A DNA stretch of 60,878 bases from Planctomycetota bacterium (GCA_021807595.1 JAKBCS010000011.1:1-60878); one strand, 5' to 3'; counted from the stretch's first letter, positions 18,162 through 27,268 are shown. The notes: a model not told the origin generated them from the sequence alone. A program made the numbers and translations.

Positions 18162-19361
18162 TCATTCGAGAACGGCAAGCATCTTGTGAGCGTCCGAAAG
18201 GAAGATGCAAGAATCGCTGCGGTCGAGCAATCGCTGCACTTCGCGCGGTTCGTGCAGAGGCGTGGCGAACAGTTCTTCGACCGTGTCGTCTGGAAGGCCG
18301 CTCATTAGATTGATATTCGCCTGGCTTGCCGCGCTGGACCATTGAAGTGCCCAGAGCGTTTCGGGGCCGATGTCGCCTCGCAATCGTTGGTACAGTTGTC
18401 GCGGATCGTCGGACGAGCGGATGATCTCCATCTCGTTTCCAAGTTTCGGATCGGCTTGGGTCAGCAAGACGATGCGTCCGCCCGGTTGCACGACGCGCGC
18501 GGCACAGGACAGCGCTGCGGCCATCGAAGTCAAGGTGTGCCGGGTCGGATCGCCGCTCATACCGGCGACGACGAGATCGGCGGGACGCGCAATCGCATGA
18601 CGCCAACAGGCATCGAGTTGGCGTCGCGCCTCGCGGGCGGCTTGAACGGAGCCTGCAACGACTTGGGCGATCCCGTCGCCCTGGGACTCAATGGCTTGGA
18701 TGTAGAATGGCGCGCCTAACAGCCATGCCGTCTCGGCTGCCGCTCGCCGAGCCGGCCAAGCTTCGTCGCCGGGCGGTTCGAGATATAAGCCAAGGCTCAA
18801 CTGTTGCAAGGTCTCCCGATCGGCGAACGCGGGATAGAGCGCGCCTTCCGCTCCGCTGTAGCCCAAGAGAGGATCGTACCGGATCCCAGACAATGCGACG
18901 ATTTGATCGGCCTCGACCAGAGTGCGATTCAAATAAAGTCGGTCGCCACGATTCGTAGTCGCCAAATAAGCCAGGCGCTTGCGGTCGCTGGGATCAGTGA
19001 TTTCGACGCGAACGTCTTGAAAATCGTCGGGCAATTCGTCGATCCACGTCTGCGGCGACGACGACGGAGTACAGAGCAGAGTCGTCGCTTCCGGGGCCAC
19101 TCCAGCCTCGTTCAGATGTTTCAGCACGGGAACCAATAATTCGACGAGGCGCGGCAATTGCTCGTCGAGAACGATGGCGACGCAATCGTCGGGCGTCAGT
19201 GCCTGGCGGAGAGCGGGATACTCGTGCGGTTGCTCTAACGCAGCGCGAACGGCGGCGGAAGGATCGGTCAACGGATTAGGAGTTTGCGGATGGCTAATCA
19301 GTCTGTTGTCTGCAACCTCGAACTCGAGTTGCTTCCATCCGCGATTTAAGGCCCTACGCAT
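18162..19361 (-). CDS. LarA-like (DUF2088) protein lacking key lactate racemase residues
   Basis: A 399-residue protein of the LarA/DUF2088 family. LarA racemases use a nickel pincer nucleotide bound through a lysine and several histidines. The family framework is present (YLNRTLVEADQIVALSGIRY, GYSGAEGALYPAFADRET, and AGMSGDPTR in the second half). The usual PH...SGGxK segment reads RY...SGAEGA, so the histidine and the lysine (Gly173 here) are missing. The early GxHR motif is also absent (LLCTPSSSP). It is probably not a nickel racemase of the known kind. ATG 19361 has AAGGAG five bases upstream; the longer frame to 19457 overlaps the def promoter. Confidence 0.85.
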   Translation of the reverse strand: MRRALNRGWKQLEFEVADNRLISHPQTPNPLTDPSAAVRAALEQPHEYPALRQALTPDDCVAIVLDEQLPRLVELLVPVLKHLNEAGVAPEATTLLCTPSSSPQTWIDELPDDFQDVRVEITDPSDRKRLAYLATTNRGDRLYLNRTLVEADQIVALSGIRYDPLLGYSGAEGALYPAFADRETLQQLSLGLYLEPPGDEAWPARRAAAETAWLLGAPFYIQAIESQGDGIAQVVAGSVQAAREARRQLDACWRHAIARPADLVVAGMSGDPTRHTLTSMAAALSCAARVVQPGGRIVLLTQADPKLGNEMEIIRSSDDPRQLYQRLRGDIGPETLWALQWSSAASQANINLMSGLPDDTVEELFATPLHEPREVQRLLDRSDSCIFLSDAHKMLAVLE

Positions 19362-19460
19362 TGACTCTCCTTGCCCCGCGTCGAAGAGGGAGAATACGAT
19401 CTCCCTCCATTGTACGCATCCGTTGGACCGAGACACGAGCAAAAGGCGGAACGTCACCCT

Positions 19461-19488
19461 TTGTCGCGGCGTTCGCCAACGCTATAAT
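19461..19488 (+). promoter_or_regulatory. Candidate promoter for def-fmt-rsmB
   Basis: TTGTCG (19461-19466) and a consensus TATAAT (19483-19488) are 16 bases apart, about 44 bases upstream of the def start. They lie in the divergent gap with the LarA-like gene. Identified by eye against the sigma-70 consensus. Confidence 0.5.
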
Positions 19489-19531
19489 CCACTCATTACC
19501 CGAAGTTGATATCTCCGCCGTTGAGAGTGGC

Positions 19532-20155
19532 ATGAAGATCGTTTATTATCCGCATCCGGCTCTGCGCCATCCAACCAAGCCGTTGTCCGCCATCGATCGG
19601 CAGGTTCACCTCGACGCCGGCCGAATGCTCGATTTGATGTACGAAAACAAAGGACTTGGATTGGCTTCCAATCAGGTCTTCCTCTCCTATCGCATCGTCG
19701 TCCTCAATCCGACCGGCGATCCGCAACAGCGCGACAAGGAAGAAGTCCTCCTCAATCCCGTCGTGTTGGAACGAAAGGGAACGATCGAGGGCGAGGAGGG
19801 GTGTCTCAGCTTCCCCGACTTGTTTCAGAAAATTCGTCGGGCAAAAACCGTCTGCGTTCAGGCATATAATCTTCGAGGTGAAGTCGTGGAAAAGACCATC
19901 GGCGATCTGGAAGCGCGCCTGTGGCAGCACGAAGTCGATCATCTCGACGGTATTCTGTTCATCGACAAAATGGGGCCTATCGCCCGTCTTAGCAGTCGGG
20001 CCTCGCTGAAGAAGTTTGAGCAAGATTTTCAGCGCGGACGCGAAAGGGGAGAGATTCCCCCTGAAGTAGAACTCGAACGCATGCTTCAGGCACATGAGGA
20101 GGAGTTGGAGAAGAACGGCGGCACGCCTCCTTTGGAGCGGCCCCCAGCCATTTGA
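19532..20155 (+). CDS. def: Peptide deformylase
   Basis: A 207-residue enzyme that removes the formyl group from the initiator methionine of new proteins. All three family motifs are visible: GLGLASNQ (variant of GxGLAAxQ), EEGCLSFP with the metal-ligand Cys, and HEVDHLDG with the two metal-ligand His and the catalytic Glu. A C-terminal extension of about 40 charged residues (EELEKNGGTPPLE) follows the usual end. The family start MKIVYYPHP fixes ATG 19532. It is followed 17 bases later by fmt, which adds the formyl group that this enzyme removes. Confidence 0.96.
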   Translation: MKIVYYPHPALRHPTKPLSAIDRQVHLDAGRMLDLMYENKGLGLASNQVFLSYRIVVLNPTGDPQQRDKEEVLLNPVVLERKGTIEGEEGCLSFPDLFQKIRRAKTVCVQAYNLRGEVVEKTIGDLEARLWQHEVDHLDGILFIDKMGPIARLSSRASLKKFEQDFQRGRERGEIPPEVELERMLQAHEEELEKNGGTPPLERPPAI

Positions 20156-20172
20156 CCTAGGGATACTTGCGA

Positions 20173-21156
20173 ATGCGTCTCGTGATGATGGGAACCGGCT
20201 TATTCGCCGAGCCGACCTTGGAAGCATTGATAAACAGTCCGCATCAAGTCGTCGGCCTGGTTACGCAACCGGATCGCGCCATCGGTTCCGAACGCGGATC
20301 GACGCGGCAGACGGGACGCGGCATGAAGACGATCGCCTTAGAGAAGGGCGTCCCGGTAATGCAACCGGAGAGCATCAACACGCCAGAAGGGGTGGCCGCG
20401 CTGACGGAGTTGAAGCCCGATTTGCTCGTCGTCGCCGCCTACGGGCAAATCCTGTCGCGCGATGTTCTCGCCGTGCCGCCGCTCGGCGGTATTAACGTCC
20501 ATGCGTCGCTGCTTCCAAAGTATCGCGGAGCGGCACCCATCGCTTGGGCCATCTATCACGGCGAAACGCAGACGGGCGTGACGATTATCAGGATGTCGGT
20601 ATCCCTCGATGCGGGCGATATGCTGGCGCAGGAAGTCATCGACATCGGATTCGAGGAAACGGCGGGCGAGGTTGAGGCGAGACTGGCACCGTTCGGAGCG
20701 CGGTTGGCAATCCAGGCGATCGAGCAGATTCAGAACGGGACGGTGCAGGGCCGCAAACAAGATCCGACCCAGGTGACGAAAGCGCCGAAACTGAAGAAGG
20801 AAAATGGGCTGATCGACTGGAGTCGCACTCCCGCTCAGGCACGCGACCAGATCCGAGCCATGCAGCCGTGGCCGACCGCTTTCACGTTTCTGCACCGGCA
20901 AGGACAACCACCGATACGGGTACTTATCAATCGGGCGGGACGGATATTCCTGATACGTCCCGACTCGGCTGCTACCGCGCCGGGATCGATAATGTTATTA
21001 AAAGATAACAAGAGTATCTTTGTAACCACAGGCGGAGACGGCGGCATCGAAATCCTCGAAGTTCAGCCGTCCGGCAAGCGGCGCATGACGGCGGAGGATT
21101 TTCTACGCGGCCATCGGTTGCAAGCGGGCGATTCCTTCGGCTCGGAGAAGTCATGA
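20173..21156 (+). CDS. fmt: Methionyl-tRNA formyltransferase
   Basis: A 327-residue enzyme that formylates initiator Met-tRNA using 10-formyl-tetrahydrofolate. The N-terminal Rossmann domain begins RLVMMGTGLFA. Catalytic residues are in GGINVHASLLPKYRGAAP (Asn and His) and LDAGDML (Asp). The C-terminal OB-like domain for tRNA binding starts around residue 210 (GLIDWSRTPAQ). ATG 20173 is preferred; a TTG two codons earlier is possible. Its TGA overlaps the ATG of rsmB (ATGA), so the two are translationally coupled. Confidence 0.96.
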   Translation: MRLVMMGTGLFAEPTLEALINSPHQVVGLVTQPDRAIGSERGSTRQTGRGMKTIALEKGVPVMQPESINTPEGVAALTELKPDLLVVAAYGQILSRDVLAVPPLGGINVHASLLPKYRGAAPIAWAIYHGETQTGVTIIRMSVSLDAGDMLAQEVIDIGFEETAGEVEARLAPFGARLAIQAIEQIQNGTVQGRKQDPTQVTKAPKLKKENGLIDWSRTPAQARDQIRAMQPWPTAFTFLHRQGQPPIRVLINRAGRIFLIRPDSAATAPGSIMLLKDNKSIFVTTGGDGGIEILEVQPSGKRRMTAEDFLRGHRLQAGDSFGSEKS

Positions 21157-22544
21157 AACGAGCCTCGCCGACTTTTCGCGGTACCGCGCACACCGCGCGA
21201 ACTCTCTCTCTGCAAGCCCTTCTGGAATGCCGTCGTCACGATTCGTTCGTTCAAGAGATCTTGGATCGACAATTTGCGGAACATTCGTTATCGGCCGTGG
21301 ATCGCAGGCTCGTCACGCAACTGACCTACGGAGTTCTGCGTCGTCGCGGCACGTTGGAAGCGATCCTGGCACCGCTCATCAATCGTCCTGGGCGCGGCGT
21401 GGAACCTTGGCTATGGGATGCTCTCTTCCTCGGTGCCTATCAGTTGACCCTGTTATCGCACATACCCATCCACGCCGCCGTGCATGAGACCGTCGAATTG
21501 GCCGTCGCATTCGGCAGGCCCGAAGCGCGCGGCTTCCTCAACGGCATTTTACGCCGGGTAGCCGAACTCACGACGGATGAGAAGGCGTCGATGCCCGCGG
21601 CGAATGCATTCCCCTTGGAGGATGGCACCTATCGCCTCCTCGCCCACGCCGTTTTTCCCGATCCAGCGACGCACCCGTTGGCTTATCTATCTCAGGCATT
21701 CGGTCTTCCCGAATGGTTGACGGCGCGCTGGTTGTCGCGCTTCGGCTTCGAGGAATGTAGTCGTCTTGGCTTCTGGTTCGCCGGCTCGCCCGGACTGACA
21801 CTGCGTTGTCATCTCTTGCGTTGTCGCCGTGAAGTATTACTGGAGGCATTGCGTGCCGCCGGTTGCGAGGCCGAGGCTGGCTCGCACCCACAGGCGATCC
21901 GCCTCCGTCGTGCCGGTGCTATCCGCGATCTGCCCGGATATGCCGACGGTTGGTTCAGCGTTCAAGACGAATCGGCGATGCGCGTCGCTTCGGCACTCGA
22001 TCCACAACCTGGCGAAAGCGTCCTCGATCTCTGCGCCGCCCCCGGTGGCAAAACGACGCATCTCGCGGAGTACATGAGAAACACCGGACGCATAGTTGCC
22101 TGCGATGTGGACGAGAAGCGATTGCGGACGGTCGAGAGTTTGGCCCAGCGACTTCGGTTGTCGATTCTCGAAACACATCGCCTCCGCGGCTCGAGCGGCG
22201 ACGATCTCCCCGAGGGGCCATTCGATCGCATCTTGGTGGATGTGCCGTGCAGCAATACCGGCGTTCTCGGCAAACGTCCCGAAGCACGTTGGCGATTGCG
22301 CGCCGAGGAGATTGCGAAGTTGGCCGAACTGCAGAAGCGGCTCTTGTGCGCGGCGTGTCGGCGCGTCCGCGGTGGAGGCACGGTTGTCTACTCGACGTGC
22401 AGCATCGAACCGGAGGAGAATCGGCAGGTCGTTGAGAACGTCTTGCGTGCGTTCCCCAACTTGCGGCTGGAGGCGGAGGGGGTCGCGCTCCCCGGACAAC
22501 CTGCCGACGGCGGTTATTGGGCGCGCCTCCGCGGAAACCCGTGA
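21153..22544 (+). CDS. rsmB: 16S rRNA m5C967 methyltransferase
   Basis: A 463-residue protein with an N-terminal NusB-like RNA-binding domain (about 10-150) and a C-terminal m5C RNA methyltransferase domain. The S-adenosylmethionine site is LDLCAAPGGKTTHLA (about 291-305). The two catalytic cysteines lie in VDVPCSNTG and YSTCSIEPEEN (near 413). RsmB methylates cytosine 967 of 16S rRNA. Its place after def and fmt is a widely conserved arrangement. It overlaps fmt by four bases. Confidence 0.95.
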   Translation: MKRASPTFRGTAHTARTLSLQALLECRRHDSFVQEILDRQFAEHSLSAVDRRLVTQLTYGVLRRRGTLEAILAPLINRPGRGVEPWLWDALFLGAYQLTLLSHIPIHAAVHETVELAVAFGRPEARGFLNGILRRVAELTTDEKASMPAANAFPLEDGTYRLLAHAVFPDPATHPLAYLSQAFGLPEWLTARWLSRFGFEECSRLGFWFAGSPGLTLRCHLLRCRREVLLEALRAAGCEAEAGSHPQAIRLRRAGAIRDLPGYADGWFSVQDESAMRVASALDPQPGESVLDLCAAPGGKTTHLAEYMRNTGRIVACDVDEKRLRTVESLAQRLRLSILETHRLRGSSGDDLPEGPFDRILVDVPCSNTGVLGKRPEARWRLRAEEIAKLAELQKRLLCAACRRVRGGGTVVYSTCSIEPEENRQVVENVLRAFPNLRLEAEGVALPGQPADGGYWARLRGNP

Positions 22545-22655
22545 TCCTGCCCAACACCTCGACCGCACTCCGTTCCACTGGTTCTGCTCTTGTCTGCCGA
22601 TCCGAACCGGGACATACTCCGCTATTCCCTCTCGCCCATAACGGGGAGCGAAGTC

Positions 22656-23051
22656 ATGCGATACCGATGGATACTTGTAGGGACCGTCTCTTTGTGCGGC
22701 TGTAGCGACGATGTGGACCGACTGGGGCGCATTTTTCAAAAGTCGGCTTCCAAGATCGAGAGCGCGACCGAACCCATGCGCGACCGCCTCCATAGCGGTC
22801 GCGATCCCCTGCGCAGCGCGGACGCCGAACCGAGCTTGGAAACGCGCGTGACCCTGCGCATGCGCTGGGACGCGGACATGGCCGGCGTCGAAGTACAAGC
22901 ACATCTCGTCGGGCCTGGAACGATCGAACTAACGGGAACGGTGGGCGAACTGGCGCAACAGCGACGCGCCGTCGAATTGGCTCAGACCACACTCGGCGTC
23001 GAAAAGGTTCTCGATCGTACCGCCCTCGCGGTTGGCGAAGACAAACCTTAA
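22656..23051 (+). CDS. BON-domain lipoprotein
   Basis: A 131-residue protein. The N terminus is a lipoprotein signal with Cys in VSLCGCS (about residue 16). The C-terminal about 60 residues (VEVQAHLVGPGTIELTGTV, then QRRAVELAQTTLGVEKVLD) match a BON domain, which in other proteins binds lipids or supports envelope integrity. ATG 22656 gives the signal peptide and has GGGGAG upstream; the frame is open further upstream but that part is not signal-like. It is encoded 111 bases after rsmB and may be transcribed with it. Confidence 0.8.
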   Translation: MRYRWILVGTVSLCGCSDDVDRLGRIFQKSASKIESATEPMRDRLHSGRDPLRSADAEPSLETRVTLRMRWDADMAGVEVQAHLVGPGTIELTGTVGELAQQRRAVELAQTTLGVEKVLDRTALAVGEDKP

Positions 23052-23064
23052 GCATACAGCTCTA

Positions 23065-23098
23065 TTTCCCTCCCCCTTTACTCAGGGGAGAGGAGAGA
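23065..23098. repeat. CT/GA-rich intergenic repeat, copy 1
   Basis: A pyrimidine-rich run (TTTCCCTCCCCCTTTACTC) followed by a purine-rich complement (AGGGGAGAGGAGAG), forming an imperfect hairpin just after the BON lipoprotein gene. The same CTCCCC...AGGGGAGAGGGG pattern recurs at 38495-38546, 38583-38631 and 43748-43775, always between genes. Confidence 0.55.
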
Positions 23099-23141
23099 AT
23101 CCGAGAGTCGTGCTTTACGGTTAATCGATGCGATGCGCGGC

Positions 23142-23169
23142 TTGCGTGTCGGAGTCTTCTTCTTATAAT
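23142..23169 (+). promoter_or_regulatory. Candidate promoter overlapping the GNAT gene start
   Basis: TTGCGT (23142-23147) and a perfect TATAAT (23164-23169) are 16 bases apart. The -10 box overlaps the ATG at 23168. If it is active, translation must begin downstream, for example at GTG 23231. Confidence 0.4.
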
Positions 23170-24202
23170 GCAAACCGAGAGTAGCGATCTCGATCGAACA
23201 CCGTCGAAAGAGGCTGGAAAGGCAAGCCGTGTGATTCACTATCGAACCTTTCGTAACAACGACCCGCCCGGACTGGTCGAAGTCTGGAACGAAGCGTTCA
23301 CCGGTCGCGGCGCGGCGCGCCTGCTCGGCAGCGCCTGGATGGAGTATTTCTTCTTCTCGAAGCCCTACTTTGATCCGGAGGAGTTGATCCTTGTCTGCGA
23401 CGACGATCGCATCGTCGGTTTCGTCTGGTCCGGCTTTGGACCGGACGAAACGGAAAGCTGCCTCAATGGCGATGTCGGCGTCGTCTGTCTTCTCGGCGTG
23501 ATGCCTTCCCATCGTCGCCGAGGCATCGGTTCGGAACTGCTCCGCCGCGCAGAAGCGGGGCTACGCAAACGCGGAGTCAAAGAGCTATTCGCGGGTCCAT
23601 TGTATCCGCTGAACCCATTCTCGTTCGGTGTCTACGGCGGTAGTTCTTCCCCTGGATTCCTCGAAAGCGATCCGTTGGCCGCTCCCTTTTTCGAGCATCG
23701 GGGCTACGTCGTCGATAGGGGTTGCCTGGTCTTTCAACGCAAACTTTCCACCGCCCTCAATCCGGCCGACGGCCGATTCGCCGCCCATCGGTTGCGCTAC
23801 CAGGTTCATACTAATCCATTTCAGGGAACGACGTGGTGGCAAGAGTGCATTCTCGGTCCCGTGGAATTGCACGAGTATCGCCTCCAGGACAAATTGACCG
23901 GCCACACCGTCGCGCGCGCTCTGTTGTGGGAGATGGAGACGTATCGAGAATCATGGAACGAACACGCCCTCGGCATTACCGATATCGTTGTGGCCGCCCC
24001 GCTACGCCGTCAAGGTCTGGCCAAGTTTCTGATGGCGCAACTCGTGCGCTACTTGCAAGACCAATTCTTCAGCCTTTTGGAAATCCAAGTACGCGCCGAT
24101 AATCTGCCCGCGCTCGGTTTGGTTCAGAGTCTCGGATTCGAGCCGGTGGATCGGGGTCACATCTATCGGCACTCCTCGTTTCCTCTCGGGGGCAGTGCAT
24201 GA
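23168..24202 (+). CDS. Double-GNAT acetyltransferase
   Basis: A 344-residue protein with two GNAT-like halves. The N-terminal half (about 22-160) has the acetyl-CoA loop in VMPSHRRRGIGSELLRRAE. The C-terminal half (about 220-335) has a second one in VAAPLRRQGLAKFLMAQLV, with ALGLVQSLGFEPVDRG at its end. It acetylates an unknown amine. ATG 23168 is the longest start, but a TATAAT overlaps it and the first 20 residues look unconserved, so GTG 23231 (VIHYRTF) is a serious alternative. It overlaps the following AtuA-like gene by four bases (ATGA), a strong sign of linked function. Confidence 0.88.
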   Translation: MQTESSDLDRTPSKEAGKASRVIHYRTFRNNDPPGLVEVWNEAFTGRGAARLLGSAWMEYFFFSKPYFDPEELILVCDDDRIVGFVWSGFGPDETESCLNGDVGVVCLLGVMPSHRRRGIGSELLRRAEAGLRKRGVKELFAGPLYPLNPFSFGVYGGSSSPGFLESDPLAAPFFEHRGYVVDRGCLVFQRKLSTALNPADGRFAAHRLRYQVHTNPFQGTTWWQECILGPVELHEYRLQDKLTGHTVARALLWEMETYRESWNEHALGITDIVVAAPLRRQGLAKFLMAQLVRYLQDQFFSLLEIQVRADNLPALGLVQSLGFEPVDRGHIYRHSSFPLGGSA

Positions 24203-25557
24203 AGAGCGTTCGCATCGGCAACGGTTGCGGCTTTTGGGGCGACAACCTCGACGCGCCGCGCGCCCTGGCAGAAAACGGTCATTTAGACTATCTCACTCTC
24301 GAATATCTCGCCGAATTGACCATGTCCATCTTGGCGCTTCAGAAGCAGCGCCATCCGGAAGCCGGTTATGCGGGCGATTTCCTCGACGTTCTCTCACAAC
24401 TGACGCCGATTCTACGACAGCAATCGCATTTGAAGATCGTCACCAACGCGGGCGGAATGAATCCGCGCGGCTGTGCCCTCCGCGCGCGCGCCCTTCTCGA
24501 TGAGGCCGACTTGAAAGAGCGTCGCCTCGCCATCGTCTTCGGCGACGACTTGATGCCCAACCTCGACCGGCTACTCTGTCAAGGACATTCGTTCGTCAAC
24601 CTCGATACCGGCGAGCCGTTGAACGCGATTCGCGATCGTATCGTCAGCGCCAACGCCTATCTCGGCTGTCGGCCGATTGTCACCGCGCTGCAGATGAATG
24701 CGGACGTGGTTATTACCGGGCGCGTTGCCGATGCGTCGCTCACACTAGGCCCAGCGGTTCACGAACTGGGATGGAAATGGCACGAGTGGGATCGTTTGGC
24801 GGCGGGAACGGTCGCGGGACATCTCATCGAATGCGGCGCGCAGGCTACCGGAGGGTTGTGGTGTAACGGGATGGAAACCGATCTCTCTCTCGTCGGCTAT
24901 CCATACGTCGATCTGGAAGAAAGCGGTTCTTTTGTTGTGAGCAAGCCGGACGGGAGCGGCGGTGCGGTCAACGGGGAGACGGTCGCCGAACAACTACTGT
25001 ATGAAGTAGGCGACCCAGCCGCGTACCTGACGCCGGATGTCGTTGCCGACTTCACCGGCATCGAGCTTACGGAGAGCGGGGCGAATCGAGTGCGCGTCTT
25101 CGGGGCGCGCGGTAAACCCGCTACCGACTCGTACAAGGTCTCCATCGCTTATCGAGACGGTTGGACCGCCAGCGGCACACTCTTAATCGCCGGTCCTCAG
25201 GCGGCTGCGAAGGCTCGGCGATGCGGCGACATGATCTTCGCTCGTCTCCGTCGCGCGGGCGTGGTTCCGGCGCAGCGCAACGTCGAGTGTCTGGGCGCGG
25301 GTGAGAGTTTGCCGGGCGTCCTACCAACTGCGGACGCGCCCGAGGTCGTCCTGCGCGTCTCGGTGCGCGACCCCCAGCGCGCCGTCGTCGAACGCTTCAG
25401 CAAGGAGTTTGCTCCGCTGGTGACTTCCGGGCCGCCCGGCGTAACGGGGTATACTTCGGGACGGCCCAACGTGCGCGAAGTATTCGCGTATTGGCCGGCC
25501 CTGATCGACAAGAACGCCGTCGAGGCTCAAGTGGAATGGATAGGGGCCGAGAGCTAG
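24199..25557 (+). CDS. AtuA-like (DUF1446) protein
   Basis: A 452-residue cytoplasmic protein of the DUF1446/AtuA family, named for an acyclic-terpene utilisation gene in Pseudomonas; its biochemical activity is not established. Visible family segments are RIGNGCGFWGDN at the start, LKIVTNAGGMNPRGCA (about 78-93), DVVITGRVADASLTLGP and GLWCNGMETDL. It overlaps the GNAT gene by four bases, suggesting a two-gene catabolic or modification unit. No terpene genes are nearby, so the AtuA name should not be read as a pathway assignment. Confidence 0.88.
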   Translation: MKSVRIGNGCGFWGDNLDAPRALAENGHLDYLTLEYLAELTMSILALQKQRHPEAGYAGDFLDVLSQLTPILRQQSHLKIVTNAGGMNPRGCALRARALLDEADLKERRLAIVFGDDLMPNLDRLLCQGHSFVNLDTGEPLNAIRDRIVSANAYLGCRPIVTALQMNADVVITGRVADASLTLGPAVHELGWKWHEWDRLAAGTVAGHLIECGAQATGGLWCNGMETDLSLVGYPYVDLEESGSFVVSKPDGSGGAVNGETVAEQLLYEVGDPAAYLTPDVVADFTGIELTESGANRVRVFGARGKPATDSYKVSIAYRDGWTASGTLLIAGPQAAAKARRCGDMIFARLRRAGVVPAQRNVECLGAGESLPGVLPTADAPEVVLRVSVRDPQRAVVERFSKEFAPLVTSGPPGVTGYTSGRPNVREVFAYWPALIDKNAVEAQVEWIGAES

Positions 25558-25655
25558 AATCTATTCTCGGAATCAAGACTCGTAGGCATTGCGTTGCCGT
25601 CTCGTAGGTGGTGGCAAGTCGCATCGAATCCTTTGGATGAGCCGGAGGAAATCTC

Positions 25656-25748
25656 ATGAACGACGAAGCGATCGAACCTGAGTCCGTGGCTTCGTACTTC
25701 GGGATTCTTTTTTTTCGTCACCTTCGACCCACGAGATCGGCTTCCTAA
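25656..25748 (+). CDS. Possible 30-residue ORF with strong ribosome-binding site
   Basis: A 30-codon frame (starts MNDEAIEPESVASYFG) preceded by GGAGG eight bases upstream. It includes an eight-T run at about 25708-25715. It could be a small peptide, a leader for the PQQ-propeller gene 150 bases downstream, or a remnant of a longer gene shifted at the T-run. The surrounding 25558-25900 region (343 bp) otherwise shows no gene. Confidence 0.25.
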   Translation: MNDEAIEPESVASYFGILFFRHLRPTRSAS

Positions 25749-25900
25749 GGGTATCTTCTCGCCTCGTCGGGCTTGACGTTACGCGATCCTCTTTTCTTAC
25801 TTCCTTTCGGCGCGATACAATGGGGGGGATATTGCCCTATCATCCCCAAGTTGCGGCGGGGAAAGTGCCTGCGAGAGGGTTGGCTCTTTTGTCGAGGTCG

Positions 25901-26998
25901 ATGATGGTTTATCGAGCGCTCCTGGGTCTGGGTTTTCTTATATCACTCTCGACTTTCGGCTTGGCGGAGTGGTCTGTTTTTCGCGGAAATGCCAAGCAGA
26001 CAGGAACATCTGCCGTCGGATTGCCGGATAAGCTTCAATTGCTCTGGAAATACTCCACGAAGGATAGCATAGAGGGCGCTCCGGCCATCGTGGACGGTTG
26101 CGTGTACATTGGCTCTTACGACGAATATCTGTACGCTCTCGACCTCGCCGACGGAAAGGCGAAATGGAAGTACAAATGCGGTCCCATCAAGGCGTCTCCG
26201 GCGGTACGTCAGGGCAGGATCTACATTGGCAACGCCGACGGCGTCTTCCATTGCCTGGATGCTGCGAAAGGTGACAAATGCTGGACCTTTGAGACCGAGG
26301 GCGAGATCACGTCTGGAGCCAATTTCCACGGTGATTTAATCCTATTCGGATCCCACGATGAAACGCTGTACTGTGTGACGAAGGAAGGTAAGGAGAAGTG
26401 GAAGTTCAAGACCCAGGGTCCGGTGTACGGCTCGGCGGCGGCGGCGAACGGGAAGACGTTCGTAGCCGGTTGCGACAGCATGGTACACGTTCTGGACATC
26501 GCCAGCGGCAACGAGGATCGAGCCGTCGATCTCGGTGGACAGACCGCGGCGAGTGGGGCGGTTTCCGGTTCATTTCTTTACATCGGCACGATGACCAATC
26601 AGTTCCAGGCCATCGACTGGAAACGAGGTCGCATCGCGTGGACTTTTCAGGCCGAACAGCGTCCTCAACCGTTCTATTCGTCGGCGTGCGTGACCGATGA
26701 CCTCGTACTCGCCGGCAGCCGCGATCGGCGTCTGCACGCCCTCGACCGCAAAACCGGCAAGGAAGTCTGGAGTTTCGCCACGGAAGGGAAGGTCGATGGC
26801 TCTCCGGTAGTCGCCGGCCGGCGTGTCTTCGTTCCCTCCATGGACGGCAATTTGTATATTCTCGATCTGAAAAAGGGCGATCAGCTCGACAAGATCAGGC
26901 TCGATGGCCCCATACTTGGATCGCCGGCCGTGTCCGACGGTTGTTTGGTCGTCGGAACCAGCAAGGGAACCGTATACTGCTTCGGCGAAAAGAAATGA
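25901..26998 (+). CDS. Secreted PQQ-type beta-propeller protein
   Basis: A 365-residue protein with a signal peptide (about 1-22, ending STFGLA). The rest is made of repeats of about 40 residues with the pattern GxxYxGxxDxxxYALDxxxGKxxWxxxxxG, typical of PQQ-like/BamB-type propellers. It lacks the catalytic features of PQQ dehydrogenases, so it is more likely a binding scaffold in the periplasm. Start: ATG 25901 or 25904, both after GAGG; the in-frame ATG at 25820 would bury the signal peptide. It is the first of three secreted proteins on this strand up to the terminator at 32345. Confidence 0.85.
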   Translation: MMVYRALLGLGFLISLSTFGLAEWSVFRGNAKQTGTSAVGLPDKLQLLWKYSTKDSIEGAPAIVDGCVYIGSYDEYLYALDLADGKAKWKYKCGPIKASPAVRQGRIYIGNADGVFHCLDAAKGDKCWTFETEGEITSGANFHGDLILFGSHDETLYCVTKEGKEKWKFKTQGPVYGSAAAANGKTFVAGCDSMVHVLDIASGNEDRAVDLGGQTAASGAVSGSFLYIGTMTNQFQAIDWKRGRIAWTFQAEQRPQPFYSSACVTDDLVLAGSRDRRLHALDRKTGKEVWSFATEGKVDGSPVVAGRRVFVPSMDGNLYILDLKKGDQLDKIRLDGPILGSPAVSDGCLVVGTSKGTVYCFGEKK

Positions 26999-27268
26999 TC
27001 GGTCGAGTCCCAATCGTCTGCTCGGAGGGGCCGCGAGCAACGGGCAACAGCCGGGTAGGAGAGGATATGGTTTTGCCCCACGATTTCTCGCAAGCGCGCC
27101 GGCAGAAGACTAGCGAAAGCAAAAAGCTCGGCGTCAAAAGAAATCCCTTGAAGCGCGGATCGCGATCTGCGAAGATATGCCTGTCGATTGACTGACTCCC
27201 GCCTCCATTGTCCTCGTCGCCGCGAGGTTTGCTCTCCTACCGACGGAATGCTTTTCGAGGGATGACAC

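Noticed and set aside
20636-20842. Minus-strand frames inside fmt and other housekeeping genes
   Set aside because: They are shadows of high-GC coding sequence; the plus-strand products are intact, well-known enzymes.
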